64,000 nucleotides of DNA from Polynucleobacter ibericus (GCF_018687955.1 NZ_CP061309.1:310001-374000); one strand, 5' to 3'. Shown: positions 42,160 to 50,512, numbered from the stretch's first letter. The notes: generated by a model not told the origin, from the letters alone. Program-made: numbers and translations.

Positions 42160-44090
42160 TGATGAAATTGAAGTCTCTATTACCTCTATTAATTGCGATT
42201 GGGGCACTCTTTGCCCTGCCGTTATTTGTTCATAATCCGTATTACATTCACTTAGTTGAAACCATTCTGATCTACACCATCTTGTTATATGGTTTGGATA
42301 TTGTGGTGGGCTATGTTGGTCAGGTTTCCTTGGGTCATGCTGCTTTGTTTGGAATTGGCTCCTACACCGCCGGTGTTTTGTATTTCCATTTCGGCTGGAC
42401 TATTTGGGGAACATTACCTGCGTCTATCGTAGTCACTTCCATTTTCGGCGGTATTTTGGCTTTGCCAGCCTTGAAGGTAATCGGACCTTATTTAGCGATG
42501 GTGACCTTGGCTTTTGGAACGATTGCACAGATTCTCATTAACGAGATGACTTGGTTGACTGAAGGTCCATTAGGTATCAAGATTCCTAAGCCAGACTTAA
42601 TGGGCGTGCCAATGACTAAGGCCGAGTACTTCTGGATGGTTGGCATCATTTTGATTCTCTCCATGATCGTAGTAGATCGCTTTGTTAAATCACAAGTAGG
42701 CCGTGCATTTGAGGCTTTGCGTGACAGCCCAATTGCTTGCGACTGTATGGGTGTGTCCGTATATCGCTTTAAGGTGATCGCATTTGTGATCAGCGCAGCC
42801 TTTGCAGGTTTGGCTGGTTGCTTGTATGCCTACTCTGAGCAATATATTTCACCTAACACCTATAACAACGAACTTGCTGTTCTGTTCTTGCTCGGCATCA
42901 TCATGGGTGGACGCAAGTCTCGCTTGGGTGCGTTGATTGGCGCGGCCATTATTGTGTTGTTGCCTAAGCTCTTGGATGACATCAACTTGTTCCGTATTGT
43001 TGCTTCGATTATTGCGATCGTAGTGTTGGTTGGTGCTGGTATGGCCCTTTCCAAGCAACAAACTACTCCAAGACGTGTAGCGGTTCCGATCGCTGGCGTT
43101 GTAGGTTTAGCTGCATTCTCATTCTGGCTCAACACGATCTCTGACTGGCGCTTGAGTATTTTCGGCTTCATGATTTTGCTCGTGGTGTACTACCTGCAAA
43201 ACGGTATTGTTGGTTTTGCAAAGAGCTTCTACCAATCTATTGCCGGTAAAGCTAAAACAGTTCGCGGTGGTGATCACGAAGAGGTGGATGATTCCATCAG
43301 CTTTATTAGCGCCGTTGGTCAACAGAATGCAGGTGCAGAGCTTCTCAAAGTAGACTCATTGTTAATGCAGTTCGGTGGTCTAAAAGCGTTGAATAACGTT
43401 GATCTTAGCGTCAAGCGCGGCACCATTCATGGTCTGATCGGTCCTAACGGATCTGGTAAGAGCACGATGATGAACGTATTGACTGGTATCTACATACCTA
43501 CAGCTGGTAGCGTCTTATATGCTGGTGAAAGCGTTGTTGGTAAGACATCTTCTGACATCGCTTTGTCTGGTATCGCACGTACCTTCCAAAACGTTCAGCT
43601 GTTCGGTGAAATGACTGCTATCCAAAATATTTTGGTTGGCTTGCATCACACCTTTAAATCGAACATGGTAGAAATTGCTTTAAATCTGCCGCGTTATAAG
43701 AAAGAAGAGGCTGATGCACATGCTCGTGCAATGGCGCTTCTCAAGTTCGTAGGCTTGGATGACTTGGCAAATGAAGAGGCGCGTAACTTGCCATACGGTA
43801 AGCAGCGTTTGCTCGAGATTGCCCGTGCCCTGGCATTGGATCCTGAGTTGCTCTTGTTGGATGAGCCCGCTGCAGGTTTGACAGCTCCTGATATTAAAGA
43901 ACTCTTGCGCATTATTCGTAAGATCCGCGATAGCGGTATTACCTTCATCCTGATTGAGCATCACATGGATGTGGTGATGTCAGTTTGCGATACCGTTTCT
44001 GTATTGGACTTCGGTCAGAAGATTGCAGAAGGTAAACCAGCTGAAGTTCAGGCAGACGAGAAGGTGATTCATGCCTACTTGGGTACTTAA
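42159..44090 (+). CDS. LivM-LivG fusion: ABC permease plus ATP-binding subunit
   Basis: A 643-residue fusion of two usually separate subunits. Residues about 1-300 are LivM: YVGQVSLGHAALFGIGSYT, VIGPYLAMVTLAFGTIAQIL, ALRDSPIACDCMGV (coupling motif) and LLGIIMGGRKSRLGALIGA. Two further helices (about 290-350) and a charged linker follow. The LivG ATPase begins near residue 395: Walker A GPNGSGKS at 428-435, LPYGKQRLLEIARA as the LivG-type signature, and LLLLDEPAAGL as Walker B. The C-terminal EGKPAEVQADEKVIHAYLG is the LivG tail. The fusion may fix stoichiometry. A second ATG at 42162 is possible. Confidence 0.92.
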   Translation: MMKLKSLLPLLIAIGALFALPLFVHNPYYIHLVETILIYTILLYGLDIVVGYVGQVSLGHAALFGIGSYTAGVLYFHFGWTIWGTLPASIVVTSIFGGILALPALKVIGPYLAMVTLAFGTIAQILINEMTWLTEGPLGIKIPKPDLMGVPMTKAEYFWMVGIILILSMIVVDRFVKSQVGRAFEALRDSPIACDCMGVSVYRFKVIAFVISAAFAGLAGCLYAYSEQYISPNTYNNELAVLFLLGIIMGGRKSRLGALIGAAIIVLLPKLLDDINLFRIVASIIAIVVLVGAGMALSKQQTTPRRVAVPIAGVVGLAAFSFWLNTISDWRLSIFGFMILLVVYYLQNGIVGFAKSFYQSIAGKAKTVRGGDHEEVDDSISFISAVGQQNAGAELLKVDSLLMQFGGLKALNNVDLSVKRGTIHGLIGPNGSGKSTMMNVLTGIYIPTAGSVLYAGESVVGKTSSDIALSGIARTFQNVQLFGEMTAIQNILVGLHHTFKSNMVEIALNLPRYKKEEADAHARAMALLKFVGLDDLANEEARNLPYGKQRLLEIARALALDPELLLLDEPAAGLTAPDIKELLRIIRKIRDSGITFILIEHHMDVVMSVCDTVSVLDFGQKIAEGKPAEVQADEKVIHAYLGT

Positions 44091-44120
44091 TCACTAGAAC
44101 ATATTGAATCGGTAAATACC

Positions 44121-44849
44121 ATGTTATCTATTAAGAATCTTGAAGCAGGCTACGGCAAAGTAAAGGTCCTCCACGGCATCAATATTGATGTTCCTAAAGG
44201 ACAAGTCATTACTTTGATTGGCTCAAACGGCGCTGGCAAAACCACTACCATGCGCGCTATTACAGGCATGATCAAGCCAACGGCTGGTGAAGTGACATTA
44301 GGCGGCGAAAAAATTGATGGTTATGACTCTCATAAAATCGCCCGCCTAGGTTTAGCGCACAGTCCTGAAGGCCGTCGCGTGTTTACGACGATGTCAGTCA
44401 CTGACAACCTTTTATTGGGTGCATTTCCACGCTTTACAGGCAGTCGCCCTAAAGGCGATATTAAGAACGACCTCGAGAAGTCTCTCGAAATGTTCCCGCG
44501 CCTGAAAGAGCGTCGCAATCAGTTAGCTGGCACTTTGTCTGGTGGTGAACAGCAGATGTTGGCAATGGCACGCGCTGTGATGCTCAATCCAGAGATTATT
44601 CTCTTGGACGAGCCATCCATGGGCCTTGCACCAATCTTGGTTGAAGAAGTATTTAGGATTATTTCTAATCTGAAGTCACAAGGCGTAACGATGTTATTGG
44701 TTGAGCAGTTTGCTGCTGCAGCCTTGAACGTAGCGGATTACGGTTATGTACTGGAAAACGGTAAGATTGCCACTCATGGCCCTGCTGCTAAGCTCAAAGA
44801 TGATCCAGCTGTGAAAGCTGCTTATTTGGGTGGTGCAGGCGGTCACTAA
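44121..44849 (+). CDS. livF: Branched-chain amino-acid ABC transporter ATPase LivF
   Basis: Second ATP-binding subunit, 242 residues. Walker A is GSNGAGKT at residues 34-41, signature LSGGEQQMLAMARA near 137-150, Walker B IILLDEPSMGLAP, and the H-loop region has Gln in VEQFAAAAL as is usual for LivF. LGLAHSPEGRRVF near residue 73 is also family-typical. It follows the fusion gene by 30 bases and a terminator ends the operon. Confidence 0.95.
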   Translation: MLSIKNLEAGYGKVKVLHGINIDVPKGQVITLIGSNGAGKTTTMRAITGMIKPTAGEVTLGGEKIDGYDSHKIARLGLAHSPEGRRVFTTMSVTDNLLLGAFPRFTGSRPKGDIKNDLEKSLEMFPRLKERRNQLAGTLSGGEQQMLAMARAVMLNPEIILLDEPSMGLAPILVEEVFRIISNLKSQGVTMLLVEQFAAAALNVADYGYVLENGKIATHGPAAKLKDDPAVKAAYLGGAGGH

Positions 44850-44874
44850 GTAGTTATCGAAACTGTGAGCAATA

Positions 44875-44902
44875 AAAAAGCCCTTAGTAATAAGGGCTTT
44901 TT
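44875..44902. terminator. Rho-independent terminator after livF
   Basis: Twelve-base perfect stem AAAAAGCCCTTA (44875-44886) and TAAGGGCTTTTT (44891-44902) with a four-base loop. Symmetrical tracts make it usable by the convergent membrane-protein gene as well. Confidence 0.95.
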
Positions 44903-44908
44903 CTTTTC

Positions 44909-45472
44909 CTAGTTAGATAGCAGTTTTACCGCTTCCCGAATCAGTAGGGCACGGTAGCCCATATACATGGCAACTAAAGTAAATCCAAATAGAAATAATT
45001 TTGGAATGAGAGCACCCTCTGCTACCAGTTCACTATTGAGCAATCCAATTGCTACCGCAAAGAAGAAGAGGGCGCCAAGACCCAGCATGATCCAGTTTTC
45101 GTTGCTGCTGACTTGTTGAGTTTGGTTGTTATAGGCGAGAACCTGAAGAGCTTCGCCTTTTTGATATCCCGCTACTGTTATGTGATCACCATCAGCAATT
45201 TTCATCGGCGATGAAAATTTTGCTTCGATACTTTTATCGCCCAAATTAAATTGAGAGATGAAGAAGCGCTGATAGTAAACCGATGAATGGTCATGGGTTG
45301 GCTTTTCAGGATTTACGTATTCGAGCAATTCATGATTTAAATTGCTGACCGTTCCTGAAATAGCGCTAATTGAGCTAGATAGGAAAGAGCTAGGCTTGGC
45401 AGTAAACATCAGCAAAACTCCTAAAAGGCTGAATATCAGAATATAGACTACGGACGTTAACGGTCTTCTCAT
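44909..45472 (-). CDS. Membrane protein of unknown function, linked to TauE-like gene
   Basis: A 187-residue protein with one N-terminal helix (SVVYILIFSLLGVLLMF), an extracytoplasmic-looking middle of about 100 residues (with HDHSSVYYQRFFISQF and KIADGDHITVAGYQKGE), and two C-terminal helices (GLGALFFFAVAIGLL and FLFGFTLVAMYMGY). The middle could be a small beta domain of OB type, judging by the alternating strands; that is a guess. No family recognised. It starts in an ATGA overlap with the TauE/SafE-like gene, so it is very likely a partner of that transporter. Confidence 0.65.
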   Translation of the reverse strand: MRRPLTSVVYILIFSLLGVLLMFTAKPSSFLSSSISAISGTVSNLNHELLEYVNPEKPTHDHSSVYYQRFFISQFNLGDKSIEAKFSSPMKIADGDHITVAGYQKGEALQVLAYNNQTQQVSSNENWIMLGLGALFFFAVAIGLLNSELVAEGALIPKLFLFGFTLVAMYMGYRALLIREAVKLLSN

Positions 45473-46287
45473 AAGGCGTTGATGCCCTTTAGAGCAAGGC
45501 TGACTGCTACGGCAAAAGTGAATAAGGCAAAAATTTGCTGTAGCCTAGGACCACTTAATTTTTTGCCAAACGCCCTGCCTATTAAAAGACCGCTTAAAGC
45601 ACCTAGGGAAAAGGGAGCTGCAAGCGCTAAATCTAGATTGCCTGAGACTGCAGAAAATATTACTCCACCGCTGGAGATGATTGCAAGCACGCCCAATGAG
45701 GTGGCAACTATCGAATGGGCTGGTAAATCGGTATAACGTTTCAATGCGGGAACAATCACAAAGCCGCCACCTACACCCAGCAAGCCAGACAAGAAACCGG
45801 CCCAACCGCCAGACAGCATCAGTGATCTAGCGCAAGGGATATTCCAATTTAATTTACCAATTTCTGAATTCAGAAGACATGGAGGTGGTTTATTTTTCGG
45901 CGCGGGGAGGCGAAGGATTTCTCCTCTGGCCTTTATAAATAGACGGGTGGATACAAAAAATAGGGTGCAACTAAATAGAAGCAGCAATGGTGTATTCGGT
46001 ACTATTTGCGCCACCCAGAGACCAAGTGGGGAAAGGAGTAGTCCAAACATGGCCATGAAGCCAGCAGCTTTATAGCGCAAAATTTTATTTTTTAGACCCA
46101 AGAGCGCGCCGACTCCTGCGGAGAGTGCAATTGCAGAGAGGGAGATGGGTGCCGCCTCGGCAATGGGTAGGTGCAGGACGAAGACGAGTAATGGAACTGA
46201 CAAAATGCCGCCGCCAGCGCCAGTAAGGCCCATCAATAAGCCTACGATGAGACCCAGGGAGGGGCTGATAAGTATTGAGTAGTCCAT
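45469..46287 (-). CDS. Sulfite/organosulfur exporter TauE/SafE family protein
   Basis: Membrane transporter of about 272 residues with eight helices and the two TauE repeats: LGLIVGLLMGLTGAGGGILSVPLLVF (about residues 11-36) and GWAGFLSGLLGVGGGFVIVPAL in the second half, each with the GxGGG motif. The frame runs open to 46332, but the ATG at 46287 starts just before the first helix and is preferred. Divergent from a persulfide dioxygenase-like gene and its repressor gene, the same trio known from BigR-controlled operons, so it probably exports sulfite made by sulfide oxidation. Confidence 0.9.
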   Translation of the reverse strand: MDYSILISPSLGLIVGLLMGLTGAGGGILSVPLLVFVLHLPIAEAAPISLSAIALSAGVGALLGLKNKILRYKAAGFMAMFGLLLSPLGLWVAQIVPNTPLLLLFSCTLFFVSTRLFIKARGEILRLPAPKNKPPPCLLNSEIGKLNWNIPCARSLMLSGGWAGFLSGLLGVGGGFVIVPALKRYTDLPAHSIVATSLGVLAIISSGGVIFSAVSGNLDLALAAPFSLGALSGLLIGRAFGKKLSGPRLQQIFALFTFAVAVSLALKGINAL

Positions 46288-46299
46288 TGCAATTAATTT

Positions 46300-46316
46300 T
46301 ATATTAAGATAATATA
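46300..46316. promoter_or_regulatory. AT-rich palindrome, candidate BigR-type operator
   Basis: TATATTA-AGA-TAATATA at 46300-46316 is a perfect 7+3+7 palindrome, followed by more alternating AT to 46330. It lies 12 bases ahead of the TauE gene start and 61 bases ahead of the MBL-fold gene, in the shared divergent promoter. ArsR-type repressors such as BigR bind AT-rich palindromes in this position; the match is inferred. Confidence 0.5.
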
Positions 46317-46377
46317 TAAATATATATATCAAACACTATTTTTAACATTCAATGCGATATTGTCATGAAAGGTCATT

Positions 46378-47250
46378 GTGAGCCAAAGCCCTAAAGCAGA
46401 TGTTAAAGCGTTTTTTGATCCAGATACCTGGACCTTTACCTATGTTGTTTTTGCGGGCAAACAAAGCCCATGCATAGTGATTGACTCGGTACTGAACTAT
46501 GACTCTAAATCCGGTAGAACCTCCACTCGGTCGGCTGATGAAGTGATTAGCTATATACAAAGCGAGCAATTGCAGTTGACTTGGGTTTTAGAAACCCATG
46601 CGCATGCAGATCATTTAACAGCGGCGCCCTATATACAAAGTAAGTTAGGCGGCAAGATTGTTATTGGCGATCACATCACTAGTGTGCAAAACGTATTTAA
46701 GAGTGTTTTTAATCTGGATGAGCAGTTTGTAATTGATGGATCTCAATTTGATTACTTGCTAAAAGATGGGGAGTCATTGAAATTCGGAGACTTATCTTTA
46801 AAAGCCCTCTATGTACCTGGACATACGCCAGCTTGTATGGCTTATGAAATTGGCGATGTCTTGTTTGTGGGCGATACTTTATTCATGCCAGATGTGGGTA
46901 CAGCGCGTTGCGACTTTCCTGGCGGTAACGCTCAGACCTTATATCAGTCGATTCAGAAGGTCTTGTCATATCCTGCTGAAACCAAGTTATACATGTGTCA
47001 TGACTACCCTCCAACGGATCGTCCGGTAGCCTATTGCACAACGGTGGGCGAAGAGAGGAAGTCGAACATTCACGTGCACGATGGAGTGAGTGAGGAAGAA
47101 TTTGTGCGGATGCGCAATCAACGTGATGCTACCTTAGAGATGCCTAATCTCATATTGCCATCGATTCAGGTTAATATCCGTGCGGGACATCTGCCCGAGC
47201 CAGAGGCGAATGGAAAATCGTACTTAAAAATTCCACTGAATGCACTTTAA
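46378..47250 (+). CDS. blh: MBL-fold persulfide dioxygenase-like hydrolase (ETHE1/Blh type)
   Basis: A 290-residue metallo-beta-lactamase-fold protein that likely oxidises glutathione persulfide to sulfite. The metal site is visible in ETHAHADHLTAAPYI (HxHxDH, about residues 77-91), the following GHTPACMAY His, and the FVGDTLFMPDVGTARCDFPGG stretch with Asp. The last metal ligand lies in LYMCHDYPP. This pattern is the ETHE1/Blh subgroup rather than glyoxalase II. The start is GTG at 46378 with GAAAGG upstream. It is followed directly by a BigR-like gene, and a TauE-like exporter is divergent. Confidence 0.88.
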   Translation: MSQSPKADVKAFFDPDTWTFTYVVFAGKQSPCIVIDSVLNYDSKSGRTSTRSADEVISYIQSEQLQLTWVLETHAHADHLTAAPYIQSKLGGKIVIGDHITSVQNVFKSVFNLDEQFVIDGSQFDYLLKDGESLKFGDLSLKALYVPGHTPACMAYEIGDVLFVGDTLFMPDVGTARCDFPGGNAQTLYQSIQKVLSYPAETKLYMCHDYPPTDRPVAYCTTVGEERKSNIHVHDGVSEEEFVRMRNQRDATLEMPNLILPSIQVNIRAGHLPEPEANGKSYLKIPLNAL

Positions 47251-47251
47251 T

Positions 47252-47563
47252 ATGGCTATCACTAAATCGGAACTTAAAAAAATGCAAGCGTCAGCAGACG
47301 ATGCTTGTAAGTTGATGAAGGTTTTATCCAATAGCGATCGTATGATGTTGTTATGTGAAATTGGACAAGGCGAAAAATGTGTCAGCGAGCTTGAGGCTGC
47401 CCTAGATCTACATCAACCAACGTTATCTCAGCAATTAACCGTGCTTCGTAAAGAAAAGCTAGTAAAGACACGTAGAGAGGGTAAGCAAATTTACTATTCT
47501 CTGGCTAGTGAGGTCGCTATAGCGGTAATGAGTTTGCTCTATAAGCATTATTGTAAAAAATAG
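47252..47563 (+). CDS. bigR: ArsR-family transcriptional repressor, BigR/SqrR type
   Basis: Winged-helix repressor of 103 residues. The recognition helix area is LDLHQPTLSQQLTVLRKEKLV, and TRREGKQIYYSL forms the wing. The two cysteines used by BigR/SqrR to sense persulfides by forming a tetrasulfide or disulfide bridge have clear counterparts: Cys35 (MLLCEIG) and Cys101 (HYCKK). Cys43 is extra. An in-frame ATG at 47240 overlaps the preceding gene; the ATG at 47252, one base after the stop codon, gives the usual N-terminus and is preferred. It should repress its own operon and the divergent exporter, and release DNA when sulfide is present. Confidence 0.88.
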   Translation: MAITKSELKKMQASADDACKLMKVLSNSDRMMLLCEIGQGEKCVSELEAALDLHQPTLSQQLTVLRKEKLVKTRREGKQIYYSLASEVAIAVMSLLYKHYCKK

Positions 47564-47568
47564 CTGTC

Positions 47569-47994
47569 TCAATCGGTAGGATTGGGACCGTGAGTTTTTT
47601 TGAATGCATGCAGTACAAAAGTAGTAATGAAGATTAAGCCTGCTATCCAATGGATATCGACTACCCACTCACGAGTCTCTGCGGGGCCGTAGTAGAGTAG
47701 GGCACCAGAAATGAGTAGCACAGCCAAAAAGGTCAATTGACCAATGCCGCTCCACCATTTTTTCTTGGATTTATAGCCTGCCTTGATGTGAGAGGGCAGT
47801 ACTGAACCTATTGCTAGGGTGGCTAGCATCGCTGCAATTCCGTGGGTCGCTAAGATGCCATGGGTTCCAAGGGTAGATCGTTGAATTTGGAATTGATGCC
47901 CTAGCAAATACACCAGTCCAGTAATAGAGCAGGTCATCATTCCATAGATAACAAACAATCTTTGCCAGCCTGGCATTTTGCCCAAACGACTCAT
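47569..47994 (-). CDS. Four-helix, His-rich membrane protein (DUF4405/cytochrome b-like)
   Basis: A 141-residue inner-membrane protein with four helices near residues 12-31, 46-66, 84-102 and 114-131. His51 and His69 bracket helix two, and His115 and His129 lie at the two ends of helix four. This is the layout of di-heme b-type cytochromes (cytochrome b561, PepSY-like and DUF4405 proteins), so it may carry quinol electrons across the membrane. His45 is extra. It is the last gene of the Fur-box operon and overlaps apbE in ATGA. I infer that it feeds electrons to the FMN_bind protein. Haem binding is not proven. Confidence 0.65.
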   Translation of the reverse strand: MSRLGKMPGWQRLFVIYGMMTCSITGLVYLLGHQFQIQRSTLGTHGILATHGIAAMLATLAIGSVLPSHIKAGYKSKKKWWSGIGQLTFLAVLLISGALLYYGPAETREWVVDIHWIAGLIFITTFVLHAFKKTHGPNPTD

Positions 47995-48815
47995 ACTGAA
48001 ATCCTAAGGGCTTGTGCTGAGAAGTGCTTAAAGCAGGGGTGATCTTCGTTATTTGATAAGGCTAAGACTTTAGTGAGGGCATCTGCATAGACGCACTCTT
48101 TAGCGAGAATGGAGAAGGAGCCTAAAACCTCAGCATGTACTTCGGAAAAATTCTGAGCTAAGGGGTTAATGATGTGGCTAATCTGTTGATCCCTTTTTGC
48201 AAAGTAAAGACTACTAGTGGCAATGGCACCATCTTTCAAGGATCCAATCTCAATCAACTTTTCAGGAGTCTCTGGATCGCGGATCTGAATTGGTAGGGCG
48301 GTTTTGCCAAATACCCGTAAGTCACCACCAGCATTTACTGAGCCTGATGTTATTCCCTCGGAGATTAAGACTCGCACTGCCATATCAACTGCAAACCCCT
48401 TGGCGATTCCACCCAAATCTAGGCAGACTGGACGTGTCGATTTAATGAGATCGGGAGCTAAGAACTGAATATCTTCAATTCCACCAAGATCATGATTTTT
48501 AAATGTGATGTGCCGTGGCAATAAGCCGGCAGCCACAAGACGATGCCCAATGCCACAATTGAATAGACCATCTGATGCAAAATGAACATTCTTGGCAATC
48601 TTGATGACTTGGGCAGTCCATGGATGAACTTCAACGGCCTCTTTATGGGCAAGATGATTAATGATGCTCAGTTCGGTATCAGGATTGTGAAACCCCATGA
48701 GATCTTGTACTTTTTCAATTGCTGCAAATGCGTTCTCAACCGCCATGAATCCATCCTCATCTTCTCGAGTACAGATTTCCACAAAAGTCCCCAGCAGAGG
48801 TTTGCAGCGAATCAT
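47991..48815 (-). CDS. apbE: FAD:protein FMN transferase ApbE
   Basis: Attaches FMN covalently to a Ser or Thr of extracytoplasmic flavoproteins. Visible family features are the start RCKPLLGTFVEI, LDLGGIAKGFAVD (about residues 135-147) and GSVNAGGDLRVFG, followed by IATSSLYFA and the HIINP motif. Length 274 is short because no signal peptide is present; most ApbE proteins are lipoproteins or secreted. That is odd: either this enzyme works in the cytoplasm or the N-terminus is shortened. It overlaps the FMN_bind gene upstream by four bases and the His-rich membrane gene downstream by four, so its target is most likely the FMN_bind protein. Confidence 0.9.
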   Translation of the reverse strand: MIRCKPLLGTFVEICTREDEDGFMAVENAFAAIEKVQDLMGFHNPDTELSIINHLAHKEAVEVHPWTAQVIKIAKNVHFASDGLFNCGIGHRLVAAGLLPRHITFKNHDLGGIEDIQFLAPDLIKSTRPVCLDLGGIAKGFAVDMAVRVLISEGITSGSVNAGGDLRVFGKTALPIQIRDPETPEKLIEIGSLKDGAIATSSLYFAKRDQQISHIINPLAQNFSEVHAEVLGSFSILAKECVYADALTKVLALSNNEDHPCFKHFSAQALRISV

Positions 48816-49387
48816 TTTGCTTTAGCTGTTTGGGGTTGAGCGGTTAGTTTGGAGATATTCCTGAGTGTTAACTCATGAAGAACTGCAACCCGCTTCACCC
48901 CATCAGTGAGGTGCTTGCAAGATAAGGTGGCACCCCCAATATTTTGAATATCTTTATTGAGCTTAATAGGATCATTCGCAGTCTTGCCAATAAATTGCTT
49001 GCGCCATTGCGCTTCTGCAACTTCATAGCCGTAGGACTCGACATATTCCAGAACTTCAATACCAGCGATACTGCCATTGGGATGAATGGCAACAGCATAG
49101 GTAATCATTTCATGTTTACCAACCACTTCATCAATGACTAGCCAACTACCATCAGATGCCTTCCAGATGCGATCACCTTGAAAGGGGTGGCGAATACTGG
49201 ATGCAATACGCATCTTTTCTTGTAAATCATCGGTAATGATGATGGGGGTCTTTGAGAGCGCCTTATTGGGGAGGAGAATTTTTTGTGCCTGTTCTACAGA
49301 AATATAAATCTTGGCGTGAGCAATGATGGGTGCGCTCATCATTGCCAGGCTAAATACAGCTAACGGGTAAGGTTTCCAAATCATCAT
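48812..49387 (-). CDS. Periplasmic FMN_bind domain protein, likely covalently flavinylated
   Basis: A 191-residue protein with a signal peptide ending about residue 25 (PIIAHA before KIYIS). The FMN_bind domain covers about residues 85-172. The flavinylation motif is GGATLS at 151-156, in the place of the S-G-A-T-x-T motif of NqrC/RnfG, so Ser156 would be the FMN acceptor. Asp146 and the following helix fit the same domain. The AVAIHPNGSIAGIEVLEYVESYGYE strand is typical of the fold. With apbE next to it in an ATGA overlap the pair is self-sufficient. It probably relays electrons in the periplasm; the final acceptor is unknown, and iron is suggested by the Fur boxes. Confidence 0.85.
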   Translation of the reverse strand: MMIWKPYPLAVFSLAMMSAPIIAHAKIYISVEQAQKILLPNKALSKTPIIITDDLQEKMRIASSIRHPFQGDRIWKASDGSWLVIDEVVGKHEMITYAVAIHPNGSIAGIEVLEYVESYGYEVAEAQWRKQFIGKTANDPIKLNKDIQNIGGATLSCKHLTDGVKRVAVLHELTLRNISKLTAQPQTAKAK

Positions 49388-49392
49388 TTCTT

Positions 49393-49572
49393 TTATGCAG
49401 TCAGCAATTCATTTGCTTCGTTGCAAAGCGCTTGGATTTCTGGATTAACGCCCTGAAGATTGGAGAGTTTTTCAAACATCATGAGTGCCCTTTGCTTGGC
49501 GGTTTGACATTGCGTGGCCTGAAATTTCACTAAGTGAGTCAGCGCTGCAACTAATAGGTTCTGAATTTCCAT
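49393..49572 (-). CDS. 59-residue small protein in Fur-box operon
   Basis: Frame from ATG (49570-49572) to TAA (49393-49395), too short for most gene callers. It lies 19 bases behind the beta-barrel gene and 5 bases ahead of the FMN_bind gene, so it fits the operon exactly. The product is helical, with an amphipathic first half (LLVAALTHLVKFQATQCQTA), KQRALMMFEKLS, and GVNPEIQALCNEANELL. It has two cysteines and two His/Met-rich spots but no signal peptide or membrane helix. An AAAGA-like ribosome site precedes the ATG. Family not recognised. Confidence 0.6.
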   Translation of the reverse strand: MEIQNLLVAALTHLVKFQATQCQTAKQRALMMFEKLSNLQGVNPEIQALCNEANELLTA

Positions 49573-49591
49573 GAATTCTTTCGTTTAGTTT

Positions 49592-50512
49592 TTAATTAAG
49601 AGGGAAGCCAACTTTGACAATGAATTCGTTTACTGAATGACTATCCCAGACGCGTGCATTTGAGCACTCGGCCTCGCCACCGCCCATACAGTTTCCGCCT
49701 GCAAGTTGATAACGCCAAGCGCCAGTGACCCACCAATCTTTTGCGGCATAGTGCATATTGGGGCCCACAAAAGTAGCTCTTTGTACTTGATTGCGTAAAT
49801 TCAACTCTGAATAGTCGTTATGAAAACGGGCTTCAACACCGGCAGACCATTTGGGTGCGAAACGATAGCTAGCACCTACTAAAAAATCTAACATCGATTC
49901 CGGTACATTGCCGTTCTCAATAAACTTCAAACGTTCATTGGCTACGACAACGTTGCCCGCCACAATCAGTCGGTCATCAATAAAGTTCGATTGCAGTAGA
50001 AGCCGCGCTGCGAGCTCATCTTTATTCCTACCCCATGTCGGCTCCAAATACAGCCCCAAGCCCACAGGTGAGGTCACTGGATTGGTAATGCGATAGATGG
50101 CTTCAAGGGACCCGCCTTCAATTCCACTTTTCTTATAGGCAGTGGATGGGTCATGTGAGGACGGGACGCCATAACCACCAGTGCAGGTTGGTGAATCTCC
50201 GCACGCATCGGGGTTGGTGTAGTTTTGACTGGCGTTGGTGTAGTAAGAGTTGATATAGCCCGCTATTTGTAAATCATTTGTCAGGCCGTACTCCAATTCC
50301 GTCCTTGCAGTCCAGGCATCGTAAGAACCGGCAGCTTGTTGTTTGTTTAATTGCAAGCGTTGCTCAAATTCCCACTTACCCTTAGGTTGTAAATCTAAGG
50401 TGTAGATCCAGCCAAAAGCACCCTCACCAGCATGGGCAAAAGAAAAATGAAGGGTGGCAACGAGGAAGAGGCTAAATGCGAGAAGTCTATTAATGGTCAA
50501 TTTCATGGTCAC
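49592..50512 (-). CDS. Outer-membrane beta-barrel protein (DUF6662-like)
   Basis: A 306-residue exported protein with a signal peptide of about 28 residues ending SFAHA. The rest has many short alternating strands with aromatic girdles: WIYTLDLQPKGKWEFEQRLQL, ARTELEYGLTNDLQIAGYIN, LEAIYRITNPVTSPVGLGLYLEPTW and SAGVEARFHNDY. These suggest a 10-12 strand barrel. Two cysteine pairs (DACGDSPTCTGG and GGNCMGGGEAECSN) may form loop disulfides. I recall a family of such proteins (DUF6662), but no transport function is defined. It is the first gene of the operon, directly behind the Fur boxes, so an iron-linked role is inferred. An internal ATG two codons in (50506) is possible. Confidence 0.7.
   Translation of the reverse strand: MTMKLTINRLLAFSLFLVATLHFSFAHAGEGAFGWIYTLDLQPKGKWEFEQRLQLNKQQAAGSYDAWTARTELEYGLTNDLQIAGYINSYYTNASQNYTNPDACGDSPTCTGGYGVPSSHDPSTAYKKSGIEGGSLEAIYRITNPVTSPVGLGLYLEPTWGRNKDELAARLLLQSNFIDDRLIVAGNVVVANERLKFIENGNVPESMLDFLVGASYRFAPKWSAGVEARFHNDYSELNLRNQVQRATFVGPNMHYAAKDWWVTGAWRYQLAGGNCMGGGEAECSNARVWDSHSVNEFIVKVGFPLN

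Noticed and set aside
46300..46332. Considered a riboswitch or RNA thermometer in the TauE/Blh divergent region
   Set aside because: The signal is a short DNA palindrome plus simple AT repeats, better explained as a repressor site near the BigR-type gene.
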